Origin: Methylomonas fluvii
GTDB lineage: Bacteria > Pseudomonadota > Gammaproteobacteria > Methylococcales > Methylomonadaceae
Assembly (NCBI RefSeq): GCF_014850975.1
Contig: NZ_JACXST010000002.1
Span: 1,178,001 to 1,242,000 of the forward strand
Reading direction: 5' to 3'
Length of the DNA stretch: 64,000 nucleotides
In this document: piece after piece, positions 51,291-60,313 of the stretch
Position numbering within the stretch: position 1 is the stretch's first letter
Layout: each line of letters opens with the position of its first letter
Program-made: the position numbers and the translations under genes
Notes under the pieces: model-generated
What the model was told of the DNA's origin: nothing
What the model saw: only the letters and a program-made list of their open reading frames with translations
Databases searched by the model: none

Positions 51291-51754
51291 TGCACGAAGA
51301 CTTTCTGAACCAAGCCATCGCACTGGCCTACGACAACATCGACCAAGGCGGCGGGCCGTTCGGGGCACTGGTGGCCAGAAATGGCGAAATTATTGCCGCT
51401 AGCGGGAATCGGGTCACGCCGGATCTTGACCCGACCGCTCACGCCGAAATCGTTGCGATTCGGCTGGCTTGTCAAAAACTAGGCGATTTTCAATTAAGCG
51501 ATTGCACCCTCTACACGAGTTGCGAGCCTTGCCCGATGTGCTTGGGCGCCATCTATTGGGCAAGACTACAAGCCGTTTACTTCGCTTGCGACCGGTTCGA
51601 CGCCGCTAAAGCCGGGTTCGACGACGGTTTTATTTATACCGAAATCGAGAAACCCGCCCAGCAACGCCGGATCGTCATGCAGCAACTCTCGCTCGACTCG
51701 GCCAATCGCCCGTTCCAATTGTGGCAGATCAAAACAGATAAAATTCGCTACTGA
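51290..51754 (+). CDS. Nucleoside deaminase, guanine deaminase-like
   Basis: A 154-residue zinc deaminase of the cytidine/deoxycytidylate family. The zinc site is HAEI (His-Ala-Glu) and PCPMC. GGGPFGALVARNGEIIAASGN and the C-terminal region resemble Bacillus-type guanine deaminase more than the tRNA adenosine deaminase TadA. It would convert guanine to xanthine. Its ATG overlaps the metA stop by one base (TAATG), so translation is coupled. It runs seven bases past the end of the opposite-strand gene 51748-52194. Confidence 0.83.
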   Translation: MHEDFLNQAIALAYDNIDQGGGPFGALVARNGEIIAASGNRVTPDLDPTAHAEIVAIRLACQKLGDFQLSDCTLYTSCEPCPMCLGAIYWARLQAVYFACDRFDAAKAGFDDGFIYTEIEKPAQQRRIVMQQLSLDSANRPFQLWQIKTDKIRY

Positions 51755-52194
51755 GCCGCCGCCGGCTGTTCCGCCGGTTTAGCAGCTTCCTCGCCTTTGA
51801 TTTTCAGCAACCAGCCATCCTGCCCCAAACAACCGCTCTCCAATTTGCTTTCTGCGGATTTAGCAGTGAGATGGACACGGGCAAAACCCGGCGTCAATGA
51901 CGGCAATTTGGCGGTCACAAAGTAAAAGGTCTTTTTATCCACCACATTGACTTTCATTTTTTCGCCGCGCGCTTCGGCGGTCACGGTCAAAGGATCAGCA
52001 TTGTGGGAGATATGAAAAGAGATTTCCGCACCCGCATCGACCTCAGCTTTTTGCTCCGGCAAAAAATCCCGGAATTTCGGCCTTTTACACTCTTTCAAGC
52101 GCTCTTCTTCGTCCGGCGATAAAGCCAGCGCCGCCGTTGAAAACACCATAGCACCCAGCAAGCACGCACCTCTCCAGCGATTTGACAATTTCAT
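51748..52194 (-). CDS. Secreted hypothetical protein
   Basis: A 148-residue exported protein of unknown function. The signal peptide ends in AALA. The mature part has two cysteines (LKECKRP and ESGCLGQ) and a beta-sandwich-like body (GAEISFHISHNADPLTVTAEARGEKMKVNVVDKKTFYFV), then an Ala/Pro/Glu tail. ISFHISHNADP suggests a surface-exposed loop. It overlaps the deaminase gene tail-to-tail by seven bases. The 210 bases up to hslV show no gene. Confidence 0.7.
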   Translation of the reverse strand: MKLSNRWRGACLLGAMVFSTAALALSPDEEERLKECKRPKFRDFLPEQKAEVDAGAEISFHISHNADPLTVTAEARGEKMKVNVVDKKTFYFVTAKLPSLTPGFARVHLTAKSAESKLESGCLGQDGWLLKIKGEEAAKPAEQPAAAQ

Positions 52195-52404
52195 GACTAG
52201 TTACCCTCTTGTTGTTATTGTAGTGTTGGAAACGCCGGTCAATGCGGCGCATCCTTAAAATACCAGCACTTTGAACTTTAATCAGTTTTCTTGCTTTGTT
52301 CAATCTTTGCCCTTTTTACCCTCCAAACTTGCGGTTTTAAACTTCTACCCTATCGCCGCCGAGAACATGTAAAATCGCCGCCTTTCCCTTTTTCATTCAC
52401 AGAC

Positions 52405-52965
52405 ATGACGAATTTCAGAGGCACCACCATTCTTTCCGTCAGGCGCGGCGACAAAGTCGTGATCGGCGGCGATGGTCAAGTCACCCTGGGCAACACCGTG
52501 ATGAAGGGCAATGCCCGTAAAGTCAGACGCCTGTATCACGACAAAGTGATTGCCGGATTCGCCGGCGCCACCGCCGATGCGTTTACCTTGTTCGAACACT
52601 TCGAAGGCAAGCTGGAAAAACATCGCGGCAACCTGACCCGCGCCGCCGTGGAAATGGCCAAAGACTGGCGCACCGACCGCGCCCTGCGCAAGTTGGAAGC
52701 TTTGTTGATTATCGCCGACAGCAAAACCTCGCTGGTCATTTCCGGCACCGGCGACGTGATTGAACCGGAATACGACTTTATCGCCATCGGCTCCGGCGGT
52801 GCCTTTGCGCAAAGCGCCGCGCGTGCCTTGCTGGAAAACACCGAACTCAGCGCCCGCGAGATCGTCGAAAAGTCCCTGGGTATTGCCGCAGACATCTGCA
52901 TTTATACCAATCACAATCTGCGCATTGAAGAATTAGACGCCGAACCCCAACCGGCACAAGAGTAA
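52405..52965 (+). CDS. hslV: HslV peptidase subunit of HslUV
   Basis: A 186-residue threonine peptidase of the bacterial proteasome-like HslUV complex. The N-terminus reads [15 protein letters not shown], so a six-residue propeptide must be removed to expose the catalytic Thr; in E. coli only Met precedes it. [12 protein letters not shown] and the [16 protein letters not shown] segment are typical. I use the ATG at 52405, since the 38-residue longer frame has no family match. hslU follows after four bases. Confidence 0.95.
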   Translation: MTNFRGTTILSVRRGDKVVIGGDGQVTLGNTVMKGNARKVRRLYHDKVIAGFAGATADAFTLFEHFEGKLEKHRGNLTRAAVEMAKDWRTDRALRKLEALLIIADSKTSLVISGTGDVIEPEYDFIAIGSGGAFAQSAARALLENTELSAREIVEKSLGIAADICIYTNHNLRIEELDAEPQPAQE

Positions 52966-52969
52966 AACC

Positions 52970-54289
52970 ATGAGTCAAATGACCCCGAGAGAAATCGTCA
53001 GCGAACTGGACAAGCACATCGTCGGCCAAGCCGCCGCCAAACGCTCCGTCGCGATTGCCCTGCGTAACCGCTGGCGCCGTAGCCAGGTTGCCGCGGAACT
53101 GCGCGATGAAATCACCCCGAAAAATATCCTAATGATAGGCCCCACCGGCGTCGGTAAAACCGAAATCGCCCGCCGTCTGGCCCGACTCGCTAACGCGCCG
53201 TTTATTAAAATTGAAGCCACCAAATTTACCGAAGTGGGTTATGTCGGCCGCGACGTGGAATCGATTATTCGCGACTTGATCGATAGCGCCGTGAAAACCA
53301 CCCGCATCTCGGCCATGGAACGGGTGCAAAACCGCGCCGCCGATGCCGCCGAAGAGAAGGTTCTGGACATTCTGTTGCCACGCGCCGAAGGCGGCATGCT
53401 CTCCGATTCCGAAGAATCCACGCGGCAGAAAATGCGTAAAAAACTGCGCGAAGGCGATTTGAACGACAAGGAAATTCAAATCGACGTCGCTGCACCGGCA
53501 GTGGGTGTGGAAATCATGGCGCCGCCGGGCATGGAAGAAATGACTAGTCAGTTGCAAGGCATGTTTCAAAACCTGGGCAGTGGCCGCACCAAAACCCGCA
53601 AATTAAAAATTAAAGATGCCTTGAAACAGTTGCAGGAAGAAGAAGCCGGCAAACTGGTCAACGAAGAAGAAATCAAGCAAGCCGCACTGGAAGCGGTTGA
53701 GCAACATGGCATCGTGTTTCTGGACGAGATCGACAAAATCTGCAAACGCGCGGAAATGGGTGGCGGCGAAGTGTCCCGCGAAGGCGTGCAACGCGATTTA
53801 TTGCCGCTGGTGGAAGGCAGCACCGTCACCACTAAATACGGCATGATCAAGACCGATCATATTCTGTTTATCGCATCCGGCGCGTTTCATTTAACCAAGC
53901 CGTCGGATTTAATTCCGGAATTGCAGGGCCGCTTTCCGATCAGGGTCGAGTTGAACGCGTTGAGCGCGGACGACTTCGTGCGGATTCTGACCGAGCCGGA
54001 CGCGTCGCTGACTGAGCAATATCAGGCACTCTTGAAAACCGAAGGTGTAGACGTACAATTTACCGCCGACGGCATTCAGCGCATCGCCGAGTTGGGCTGG
54101 CAAGTCAATGAAAAAACCGAAAACATCGGCGCGCGCCGATTACACACCATTCTGGAAAAACTGCTGGAAGACATTTCCTTCAATGCGCCGGACCTGACCG
54201 AAAAATCCATTACCATCGACGCCGCTTACGTGGACTCACACTTGATGGAATTGGCCGATGATGAAGACCTTAGCCGCTACATTTTATAA
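52970..54289 (+). CDS. hslU: HslU ATPase subunit of HslUV
   Basis: A 439-residue AAA+ unfoldase that feeds substrates into HslV. Walker A is GPTGVGKTE, the pore loop region is GYVGRDVES, Walker B is VFLDEID, and the chain ends SRYIL, the tail that docks into HslV. The inserted I-domain is at about 110-240. Length is normal. It is the second gene of the hslV-hslU-DUF971-ubiE run. Confidence 0.96.
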   Translation: MSQMTPREIVSELDKHIVGQAAAKRSVAIALRNRWRRSQVAAELRDEITPKNILMIGPTGVGKTEIARRLARLANAPFIKIEATKFTEVGYVGRDVESIIRDLIDSAVKTTRISAMERVQNRAADAAEEKVLDILLPRAEGGMLSDSEESTRQKMRKKLREGDLNDKEIQIDVAAPAVGVEIMAPPGMEEMTSQLQGMFQNLGSGRTKTRKLKIKDALKQLQEEEAGKLVNEEEIKQAALEAVEQHGIVFLDEIDKICKRAEMGGGEVSREGVQRDLLPLVEGSTVTTKYGMIKTDHILFIASGAFHLTKPSDLIPELQGRFPIRVELNALSADDFVRILTEPDASLTEQYQALLKTEGVDVQFTADGIQRIAELGWQVNEKTENIGARRLHTILEKLLEDISFNAPDLTEKSITIDAAYVDSHLMELADDEDLSRYIL

Positions 54290-54291
54290 TT

Positions 54292-54681
54292 ATGCGCGTC
54301 AAAATCACTCCCACTCAGCGTGTGCCGACCGAAATCAAGCTGCATAAGGTTTCGGCCATCCTGGAAATTCATTTCGACGACGAAAGCATTTACGAATTAC
54401 CCAGCGAATACCTGCGCGTATTCACCCAGTCGGCGGAAGCGGTTGGCCATGGCCCAGGCCAGGAAACACTGCAAATCGGCAAGGAAGACGTGACGATTAC
54501 CGACATCCAACCCGTGGGCAATTACGCCATCAAACTGGTGTTCAGCGACGGCCACGACACTGGCATTTACAGCTGGGATTTACTGTATAAATTGGGTTCG
54601 GAATTCCCGTTGCTTTGGTCGCAATATCTTGAAACCCTGAAAGCCGCCGGCCTCAGCCGCCGCTCGCCCATCCATAATTAA
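54292..54681 (+). CDS. DUF971 protein
   Basis: A 129-residue protein equivalent to the N-terminal domain of gamma-butyrobetaine hydroxylase (DUF971), standing alone. [25 protein letters not shown] and [23 protein letters not shown] are typical. Free-standing members are commonly found after hslU and have been linked by context to iron-sulfur or ubiquinone genes; no function is proven. The two-base gap after hslU and eight-base gap before ubiE show one operon. Confidence 0.88.
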   Translation: MRVKITPTQRVPTEIKLHKVSAILEIHFDDESIYELPSEYLRVFTQSAEAVGHGPGQETLQIGKEDVTITDIQPVGNYAIKLVFSDGHDTGIYSWDLLYKLGSEFPLLWSQYLETLKAAGLSRRSPIHN

Positions 54682-54689
54682 ACAACATC

Positions 54690-55439
54690 ATGACAAACGA
54701 CAATACTACCCACTTTGGTTTCAAACAGGTTCCCAAACAGGAAAAAGTCGCCCTGGTGCGCGGCGTGTTCGACTCGGTTGCCGGCCAATACGATGTCATG
54801 AACGATCTGATGTCGATGGGTATCCACCGCATCTGGAAACGGGTGGCGGTGCAACTAGCCAATGTCCGCGCCGGCGACAGCGTGCTGGATTTGGCAGGCG
54901 GTACTGGTGACTTGACCAAACTCTACGAAAAACGCGTCGGTAAATCCGGCCAAGTCGTCCTGGCGGACATCAACGCAGCGATGCTGCGCACTGGCCGCGA
55001 CCGGCTGATCGACCATGGTTTGAGCGGCAACATCCGCTATGCCCAAGTGAATGCCGAATGCCTGCCGTTTGCCGACAACACCTTCGATTGCGTGACCATC
55101 GGCTTTGGCTTGCGCAACGTCACCGATAAAGACGCCGCCTTACGCTCCATGTACCGCGCATTAAAACCCGGTGGCCGCGTCATCGTCCTGGAGTTTTCCC
55201 ACCCGATCGACCCGATTACCGAAAAAGTCTACGACTTTTACTCCTTCAAACTACTGCCAAAAATCGGTGCCGTCGTAGCCAAGGACGAAGACAGTTATCG
55301 TTATCTGGCCGAGTCCATCCGCATGCATCCCAAGCAGGATGAGCTGAAACACATGATGGAAAACGCCGGCCTGGAACGCTGCGAGTATTTCAATATGACC
55401 CAAGGTATCGTGGCGGTACACCGGGGCTATAAGTTTTAA
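54690..55439 (+). CDS. ubiE: Ubiquinone/menaquinone methyltransferase UbiE
   Basis: A 249-residue SAM-dependent C-methyltransferase of ubiquinone (and menaquinone) synthesis. The N-terminal [35 protein letters not shown] is the family signature; [12 protein letters not shown] binds [20 protein letters not shown] and the terminal [12 protein letters not shown] complete the pattern. It follows the DUF971 gene and is separated from ubiJ by a Uma2-family gene. Confidence 0.96.
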   Translation: MTNDNTTHFGFKQVPKQEKVALVRGVFDSVAGQYDVMNDLMSMGIHRIWKRVAVQLANVRAGDSVLDLAGGTGDLTKLYEKRVGKSGQVVLADINAAMLRTGRDRLIDHGLSGNIRYAQVNAECLPFADNTFDCVTIGFGLRNVTDKDAALRSMYRALKPGGRVIVLEFSHPIDPITEKVYDFYSFKLLPKIGAVVAKDEDSYRYLAESIRMHPKQDELKHMMENAGLERCEYFNMTQGIVAVHRGYKF

Positions 55440-55476
55440 GCATCCTGCTCGCCGATCTGACAACGGAGGATAGCCC

Positions 55477-56085
55477 ATGGCTCTGAAACAGTCCCAGCAT
55501 TACATCAGTGCAACCGACTATTTGGCCGGCGAGATGATCAGCGACATCAAGCATGAATTGATCGATGGCGAAGTTTACGCGATGGCTGGCGCCAGCCGTA
55601 ACCACAATTTATTGGTCAGCAATATTGCGCGGATAGTTGGCAATCATTTACAAGACAGTCCCTGCGCCACCTTTTCGTCCGATTTAAAAATCAAAGCTGC
55701 GGCGAATTTTTTTTACCCCGATGTGATGGTGGTCTGCGCCGATGAAAACGGCGACGAGTACTACACCGAAAAGCCGAGCATTATCGTTGAAGTACTCTCC
55801 AAAGCCACGCGCCGCCTCGACAAGACCGTCAAGCTCAATGCTTACAAAGCCTTGCCCAGTTTGCAGGAGTACGTATTGATCGAACAAGATCATGTCGAAG
55901 TGGAAGTATTCAAACGCTCGGCGAATTGGTCGTCGGCGCATTATTTTCTCGGCGACAGCCTCACCCTGGAATCTATAGACTTAACCGTGACAGTCAACGA
56001 TTTATACCAACGCGTCAATAACGAAGACATGCAAGAGTTTCTGCAACAACAGCAAGTACAGGCAAGTGATGTCGAGCAGCGTTAA
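55477..56085 (+). CDS. Uma2-family (DUF820) putative endonuclease
   Basis: A 202-residue protein of the Uma2/DUF820 family, a PD-(D/E)xK-like fold. The presumed active site is PDVMVVCAD with the aspartate, then IIVEVLSKATRRLDKTVKLNAY with E-x-L and lysine. The N-terminus ISATDYLAGEMISDIKHELIDGEVYAMAGAS is typical. Such genes are common in cyanobacteria and scattered elsewhere; their role is unclear. It interrupts the ubiE-ubiJ-ubiB gene order and overlaps the start of ubiJ by about 17 bases, which suggests an insertion that stayed in the operon. GGAGG precedes its ATG. Confidence 0.85.
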   Translation: MALKQSQHYISATDYLAGEMISDIKHELIDGEVYAMAGASRNHNLLVSNIARIVGNHLQDSPCATFSSDLKIKAAANFFYPDVMVVCADENGDEYYTEKPSIIVEVLSKATRRLDKTVKLNAYKALPSLQEYVLIEQDHVEVEVFKRSANWSSAHYFLGDSLTLESIDLTVTVNDLYQRVNNEDMQEFLQQQQVQASDVEQR

Positions 56086-56704
56086 GTCCTTATTTATCGC
56101 CGCGCTGGAAACCGCGCTGAATCGTTATTTGGCGCTAGACGATCACATCGAGCAATATCTAACGCCCATGGCCGGCAAAGTCATCGCCCTGCATGTGACG
56201 TCCTTCGACAGCAGCCTGTATCTTTGCCCTACTGCGCAAAGCATACAAATTCTGGAGAGTTATCCGGGCAGCGTCGATGCCACACTCAGCGGTTCGTTGT
56301 CGGCATTCGGCTTGATGGGTTTAAGCGCCACGCCGATGCGCTCGCTGTTTAAAGGCGAAGTTCGTATCGACGGCGACACCCAAGTCGCGCGCCGCCTGCA
56401 ACGCCTGTTTGAAAAACTGGACATCAATCTGGAAAGCAAAATCGCCCGTTATACCGGCGATGCCTTTGCCCAACGCTTGGGCCAGTTGTTCCGCGGCAGC
56501 CGCGACTGGACGCAGCACACCTTGACCACCTTTCGCTTAAACCTGGAAGAATTCCTGCAAGAAGAAACTCGCGAGCTCCCGGCTAAATCGGAAGCCGAGT
56601 TATTTTTCCGCGACATCGACACCTGCCGCAGCGACTGCGACCGCCTCGATGCCCGCCTAGATCGTCTGGAAGCCTCACTCCAATCAACATCCGCGCCTCA
56701 ATAA
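56069..56704 (+). CDS. ubiJ: UbiJ, SCP2-type ubiquinone biosynthesis factor
   Basis: A 211-residue accessory protein of ubiquinone synthesis that binds lipid intermediates for the Ubi complex. The first 110 residues form an SCP2 sterol-carrier-like domain ([34 protein letters not shown]), and the C-terminal part is helical with a coiled coil ([15 protein letters not shown]). The ATG at 56069 is used; a GTG one codon earlier is in frame. Translation probably couples to the Uma2 gene. ubiB follows after 14 bases. Confidence 0.88.
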   Translation: MSSSVKSLFIAALETALNRYLALDDHIEQYLTPMAGKVIALHVTSFDSSLYLCPTAQSIQILESYPGSVDATLSGSLSAFGLMGLSATPMRSLFKGEVRIDGDTQVARRLQRLFEKLDINLESKIARYTGDAFAQRLGQLFRGSRDWTQHTLTTFRLNLEEFLQEETRELPAKSEAELFFRDIDTCRSDCDRLDARLDRLEASLQSTSAPQ

Positions 56705-56718
56705 CAAGGACCTGCACC

Positions 56719-58287
56719 GTGATTCGCCCGAAAATTCTGATGCGCCTCATCCACATCAACTGGGTGATGATGTACCACGGCCTGGATGAAATTGTTTTAA
56801 AAACCCATCTACTCCGCCCCATCCGCTATATCGCTTTCTTGTCGCCAAACTACTGGACCAGCAAAGCCCGCGAACCGCGCGGTGCGCGCATCCGTAAAAC
56901 CCTGGAAGACCTGGGACCGATTTACGTCAAATTCGGCCAGACCCTGTCCACCCGCAAGGATTTGCTGCCGGAAGACATCGCCGAAGAGCTGGTCAAACTG
57001 CAAGATAAGGTGCCGCCGTTTTCCGCGGAAACTGCGCGCAAGATCATCGAACAGCAACTGGGGCAATCGATAGAAGAAGCCTTTGCCGAATTCGATCCGC
57101 AACCGCTGGCCTCGGCATCGGTCGCGCAAGTGCATACCGCTACGCTGAACAGCGGCGAAAAAGTCATCGTTAAAGTCTTGCGTCCAGACATCGAAGACAA
57201 AATCCATTCGGACGTCGGCTTGCTATACGAACTGGCGCGCTTGGCGGAACGCTTCTGGAGCGATGCCCGCCGGCTGCGGGCGATGGAAATCGTCGCCGAA
57301 TTCGAAAAGACCATTCTCGACGAGCTGGATCTGGTACGCGAAGCCTCCAACGCCAGCGCCATCCGCGCCAATTTCAAGAACTCCGAGATGCTCTACATTC
57401 CGGAAATTCATTGGCCGCTGACCCGCCGCAAAGTCTTGGTGATGGAACGCATCTACGGCATCCCGGTCGGCGACATCGAGGCCTTGCGCAAAGGCAATGC
57501 CGATTTCAAAAAGCTGGCCGAGCGCGGCGTGGAAATCTTTTTCACCCAAGTATTCCGAGACAATTTTTTCCATGCCGACATGCATCCGGGCAATATTTTC
57601 GTGCAATTGCCGGACAAATACCTAGCGGTGGATTTTGGCATCGTCGGCAGCCTGTCCAGCTCCGACCAGCGTTATCTGGCCGAAAACTTCCTGGCCTTCT
57701 TCAACCACGACTACCGGAAAGTGGCGCAAATGCACATCGAATCCGGCTGGGTGCCGGCGACGACGCGGATCGAAGAATTCGAAGCGGCAATCCGCAGCGT
57801 CTGCGAACCGATTTTTGAAAAACCGCTGAAAGACATTTCCTTTGGCTTGTTGCTGCTAAGACTGTTCCAAACCGCCCGCCGCTTCGACATGGTGGTGCAA
57901 CCTCAGCTGGTGTTGCTGCAAAAAACCCTGCTCAACATCGAAGGATTGGGTCGCCAGCTTTACCCCGACCTGGACTTGTGGCAAACCGCCAAACCCTTCC
58001 TGGAAAACTGGTTCAAAGAGCGCATCGGTCCCAGTAAAAAAATCAAGGAGTTATTCGCCAAACTCCCGGAAATCACCGAGCAAATCCCGGAAGTCCCCGG
58101 CCTGGTATTTCAAGCCCTGCAAAGCGCCGCGCACATGCAACAGCAACTTCAGCAGCAGCAAAAAGACATGCTGGAGCTACGCAAGCAACTGAAGCGTAAC
58201 AATACCCGCACGTTGCGGGCTATTCTCAGTGCGGCGGTGTTGATTGCGGCGGCGATAGTGATGCAGTCGCCGTTGTTGGGGGGTTGA
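56719..58287 (+). CDS. ubiB: UbiB atypical kinase/ATPase
   Basis: A 522-residue UbiB/ADCK-type protein needed for ubiquinone synthesis. The family-specific [29 protein letters not shown] (K-x-G-Q motif) precedes ASVAQVHTA, the alanine-rich loop in place of a kinase P-loop; [10 protein letters not shown] and VDFGIVG are the catalytic and metal motifs. Two C-terminal helices ([19 protein letters not shown]) anchor it to the membrane. It begins with GTG; AAGGA eight bases upstream supports this. Confidence 0.94.
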   Translation: MIRPKILMRLIHINWVMMYHGLDEIVLKTHLLRPIRYIAFLSPNYWTSKAREPRGARIRKTLEDLGPIYVKFGQTLSTRKDLLPEDIAEELVKLQDKVPPFSAETARKIIEQQLGQSIEEAFAEFDPQPLASASVAQVHTATLNSGEKVIVKVLRPDIEDKIHSDVGLLYELARLAERFWSDARRLRAMEIVAEFEKTILDELDLVREASNASAIRANFKNSEMLYIPEIHWPLTRRKVLVMERIYGIPVGDIEALRKGNADFKKLAERGVEIFFTQVFRDNFFHADMHPGNIFVQLPDKYLAVDFGIVGSLSSSDQRYLAENFLAFFNHDYRKVAQMHIESGWVPATTRIEEFEAAIRSVCEPIFEKPLKDISFGLLLLRLFQTARRFDMVVQPQLVLLQKTLLNIEGLGRQLYPDLDLWQTAKPFLENWFKERIGPSKKIKELFAKLPEITEQIPEVPGLVFQALQSAAHMQQQLQQQQKDMLELRKQLKRNNTRTLRAILSAAVLIAAAIVMQSPLLGG

Positions 58288-58322
58288 GTGGCTGGTTTTT
58301 CCTGCGAAGCAGAATACGACCG

Positions 58323-58442
58323 GCTATTTACAGTAACTAGGAGGATAGATAGAAGGAAATACACTTTTTGTAACATAGCCTTATTGGATCGAGATGTGAT
58401 TCATGATAGATATGCAGTTAAACATCTAATTACTAGTTAGGC
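58323..58442 (+). repeat. attI-like cassette leader, copy 3 (diverged)
   Basis: ATAGAAGGAAA (near 58348-58360) and CATCTAATTACTAGTTAGGC (58423-58442) match copies 1 and 2 at the same spacing, but the middle has diverged. The 20-codon ORF is not kept; an eight-codon ORF (MIDMQLNI, 58403-58429) ends at the same stop position. The core GTTAGGC is at 58436-58442, directly before the third cassette-like gene. Confidence 0.5.
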
Positions 58443-58454
58443 CTCGCAAAACAC

Positions 58455-59342
58455 ATGCAAGAGTTCGCCGTACTACTTCAAGCTCTGGCCGCCTTACTTT
58501 GGCCGGTTTTCGCCTTTACTACGCTCTTCGTCTTCAAGAAGCAGCTGGCAAATCTTCTTACGCGCCTTAAGAAGGGAAAACTACTCGGCCAAGAAATCGA
58601 GTTGAACGAATCGCTTGAAAAGCTTCAGCAGGCTGCCCAGGACGCACAGGTAGAAGTCGCAGCTTTGCCGCAGCCAAGCCCGCCACCTAAGTCCGAGGCT
58701 GAAAGTATCCAGGATCAGAACATCGCGCAGAGGATCATTGGCGAGGCAGCGATTTCTCCAAAGGCTGCCCTGATTAGCCTCGCGGCTGAGCTTGAACGTC
58801 TAGCGCGCGAGGTGCTCGCGACAACCGGACACTTGCGAGGACGGAGATTCGTGCCAATTCAGCAGGCAATCGCAGAGGTTCATCAGTCCTATGGCCTCGC
58901 AGCGCACGTGCCGAGTTCACTTCATCACTTCTGGGATGTCCGCAATCGCCTCATTCACAAAAATGAAGGCACGAATGAAGACATCCTTCGCGCCATAGAT
59001 TCTGGAATATCCATTCTTCGTGCACTTCAAGCTATGCCGCGCGAAGTGAACGTTGTTCATGATCCGAACGTTCCCGTGTTCTCAGATCAAGCCCTCACGA
59101 CCCCGATCACAAATGTGCATGGTGTGCTGCTTGAAACACACTCGGCCGGTGGAGTTTCAAAGACCTTTCGAATCTACCCCTCTTCGCAAAGCCACTTCGC
59201 GAAGGGAAAGCAAGTCTCGTGGGAATGGAACATGTCTTTGGTAGTTGGCCAAGCTTGGTATCGAGACCCGACGACAGGCGAGAGTAAAGAGGCCTGGTCG
59301 AGCTCCGCGGAGTTCATTGGCCGGCACCTAGACGAGCTTTAA
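58455..59342 (+). CDS. Cassette gene, membrane-anchored protein with HEPN-like RX4H motif
   Basis: A 295-residue protein. An N-terminal transmembrane helix (about 8-28) is followed by basic residues, a coiled coil (ELNESLEKLQQAAQDAQVE) and a helical domain in which VRNRLIHKNEG carries Arg163-x4-His168, the R-x4-6-H pattern of HEPN/DUF4145-like domains, many of which are RNases in toxin-antitoxin or defence systems. A beta-rich C-terminal domain of about 100 residues (TFRIYPSSQSHFAKGKQVSWEWNMS) is not recognised. It follows the attI-like core by 12 bases, as cassette genes do. No attC follows; GTGGGCAC/GTGCCCAC at 59349-59372 is the next structure. Confidence 0.65.
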   Translation: MQEFAVLLQALAALLWPVFAFTTLFVFKKQLANLLTRLKKGKLLGQEIELNESLEKLQQAAQDAQVEVAALPQPSPPPKSEAESIQDQNIAQRIIGEAAISPKAALISLAAELERLAREVLATTGHLRGRRFVPIQQAIAEVHQSYGLAAHVPSSLHHFWDVRNRLIHKNEGTNEDILRAIDSGISILRALQAMPREVNVVHDPNVPVFSDQALTTPITNVHGVLLETHSAGGVSKTFRIYPSSQSHFAKGKQVSWEWNMSLVVGQAWYRDPTTGESKEAWSSSAEFIGRHLDEL

Positions 59343-59348
59343 GCCGCG

Positions 59349-59372
59349 GTGGGCACGGTTTTTTGTGCCCAC
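59349..59372. terminator. Hairpin after the cassette gene
   Basis: GTGGGCAC and GTGCCCAC pair with the T-rich loop GGTTTTTT. It stands where an attC would be expected. A terminator role is possible. Confidence 0.35.
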
Positions 59373-59396
59373 ACGATCAATAGGCTTTCGTGTTTT

Positions 59397-59662
59397 GTGT
59401 CGCTAAGGCGACGGCTTATTTTAATGTCGGGTCTCGGCCCGACAGCCGAGATACTTTTCTTTGCTTGTCCAAAGAAAAGTACCCAAAAGAAAAGACACCC
59501 GGATGCCGCTTGTTTCCTGCGCTCCTCGCTTTTGAACGGGGGTTGCCGAAAGGGGCTTCCTGCCCCTTCGCCAACGCGCCGCATCCCTGCGGCGCCCCTA
59601 CGGGCTGATCCGTTCAAAAGCTCCGGTGCTCGGCGCGGCATACGGGGAGAAAACCATCCCGA
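59397..59662 (+). repeat. Long dispersed repeat, left inverted copy
   Basis: About 265 bases, closely matching the reverse complement of 59916-60175. It includes TGTCGCTAAGGCGACGG, GTCGGGTCTCGGCCCGACAGCCGAG, CTTTTCTTTG...CAAAGAAAAG, GGGGCTTCCTGCCCCTTCGCCAACG and CGGTGCTCGGCGCGGCATACGGGG, a chain of small palindromes. It has no gene; ORFs within it are repeat translations. Between the two copies (59663-59915) is a TCCGAATA/TATTCGGA hairpin and no gene. Confidence 0.75.
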
Positions 59663-59915
59663 TTTTCGGTAGGCCTCTTTAGGTCCGAATAGCGATAGCA
59701 TATTCGGACCCATGTTTTACAAAACCATTCCCTCGATTATGCTTCACTGTTCGGACGCATGTTGGCAATGCCTTAATCACTTTGGGCATGTGCTGCCTCG
59801 AAAATGGTCCAAACGACATTTCAAATACCTCCCGTTCCTCCGAATACGCTTCGCTATTCGCAGCTACACCATCATTCATCTAAATCCAAAAGAACCGTCA
59901 AAGCACTGAGCTCGC

Positions 59916-60175
59916 GACGGTTTTTCCCCGTATGCCGCGCCGAGCACCGGAGCTTTTGGTGGGAATAGCCCGAAGGGGTGCGGCAGGGATGCCGCACGTT
60001 GGCGAAGGGGCAGGAAGCCCCTTTCGCCAACCCCCACCAAAAGCTTCGGCGCGCAGGAAACAAGTGGCATCCGGGTGGCGTTTCTTTTGGTGACTTTTCT
60101 TTGGCCAAACAAAGAAAAGTTACTCGGCTGTCGGGCCGAGACCCGACATTAAAACAACCGTCGCGTTAGCGACAC
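59916..60175 (-). repeat. Long dispersed repeat, right inverted copy
   Basis: The inverted partner of 59397-59662. The two differ at scattered positions and short indels, so they are not a recent duplication. This type of palindrome chain recurs in many proteobacterial genomes and is often mistranslated as a small protein. Confidence 0.75.
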
Positions 60176-60313
60176 CTATGACCAAGCTTTACAAATCGCC
60201 CCCCAATTACGATCGCCAATCACAGTTACCAGTGGAGTTGCACAGACTTTTAAGTGCAATTTCCCCCAGTTTGAATTAGCATCGTCCGACCATTTTCTTG
60301 AAGCGCCAGAACC

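Noticed and set aside
59341-59400. An attC site closing the third cassette group
   Set aside because: Only a GTGGGCAC/GTGCCCAC hairpin is present; there is no GCCTAAC-type box or GTTRRRY core.
59339-59713. ORFs of 60-124 residues within the 59397-60175 repeats
   Set aside because: They are translations of a dispersed palindromic repeat on both strands, a frequent source of false small proteins.
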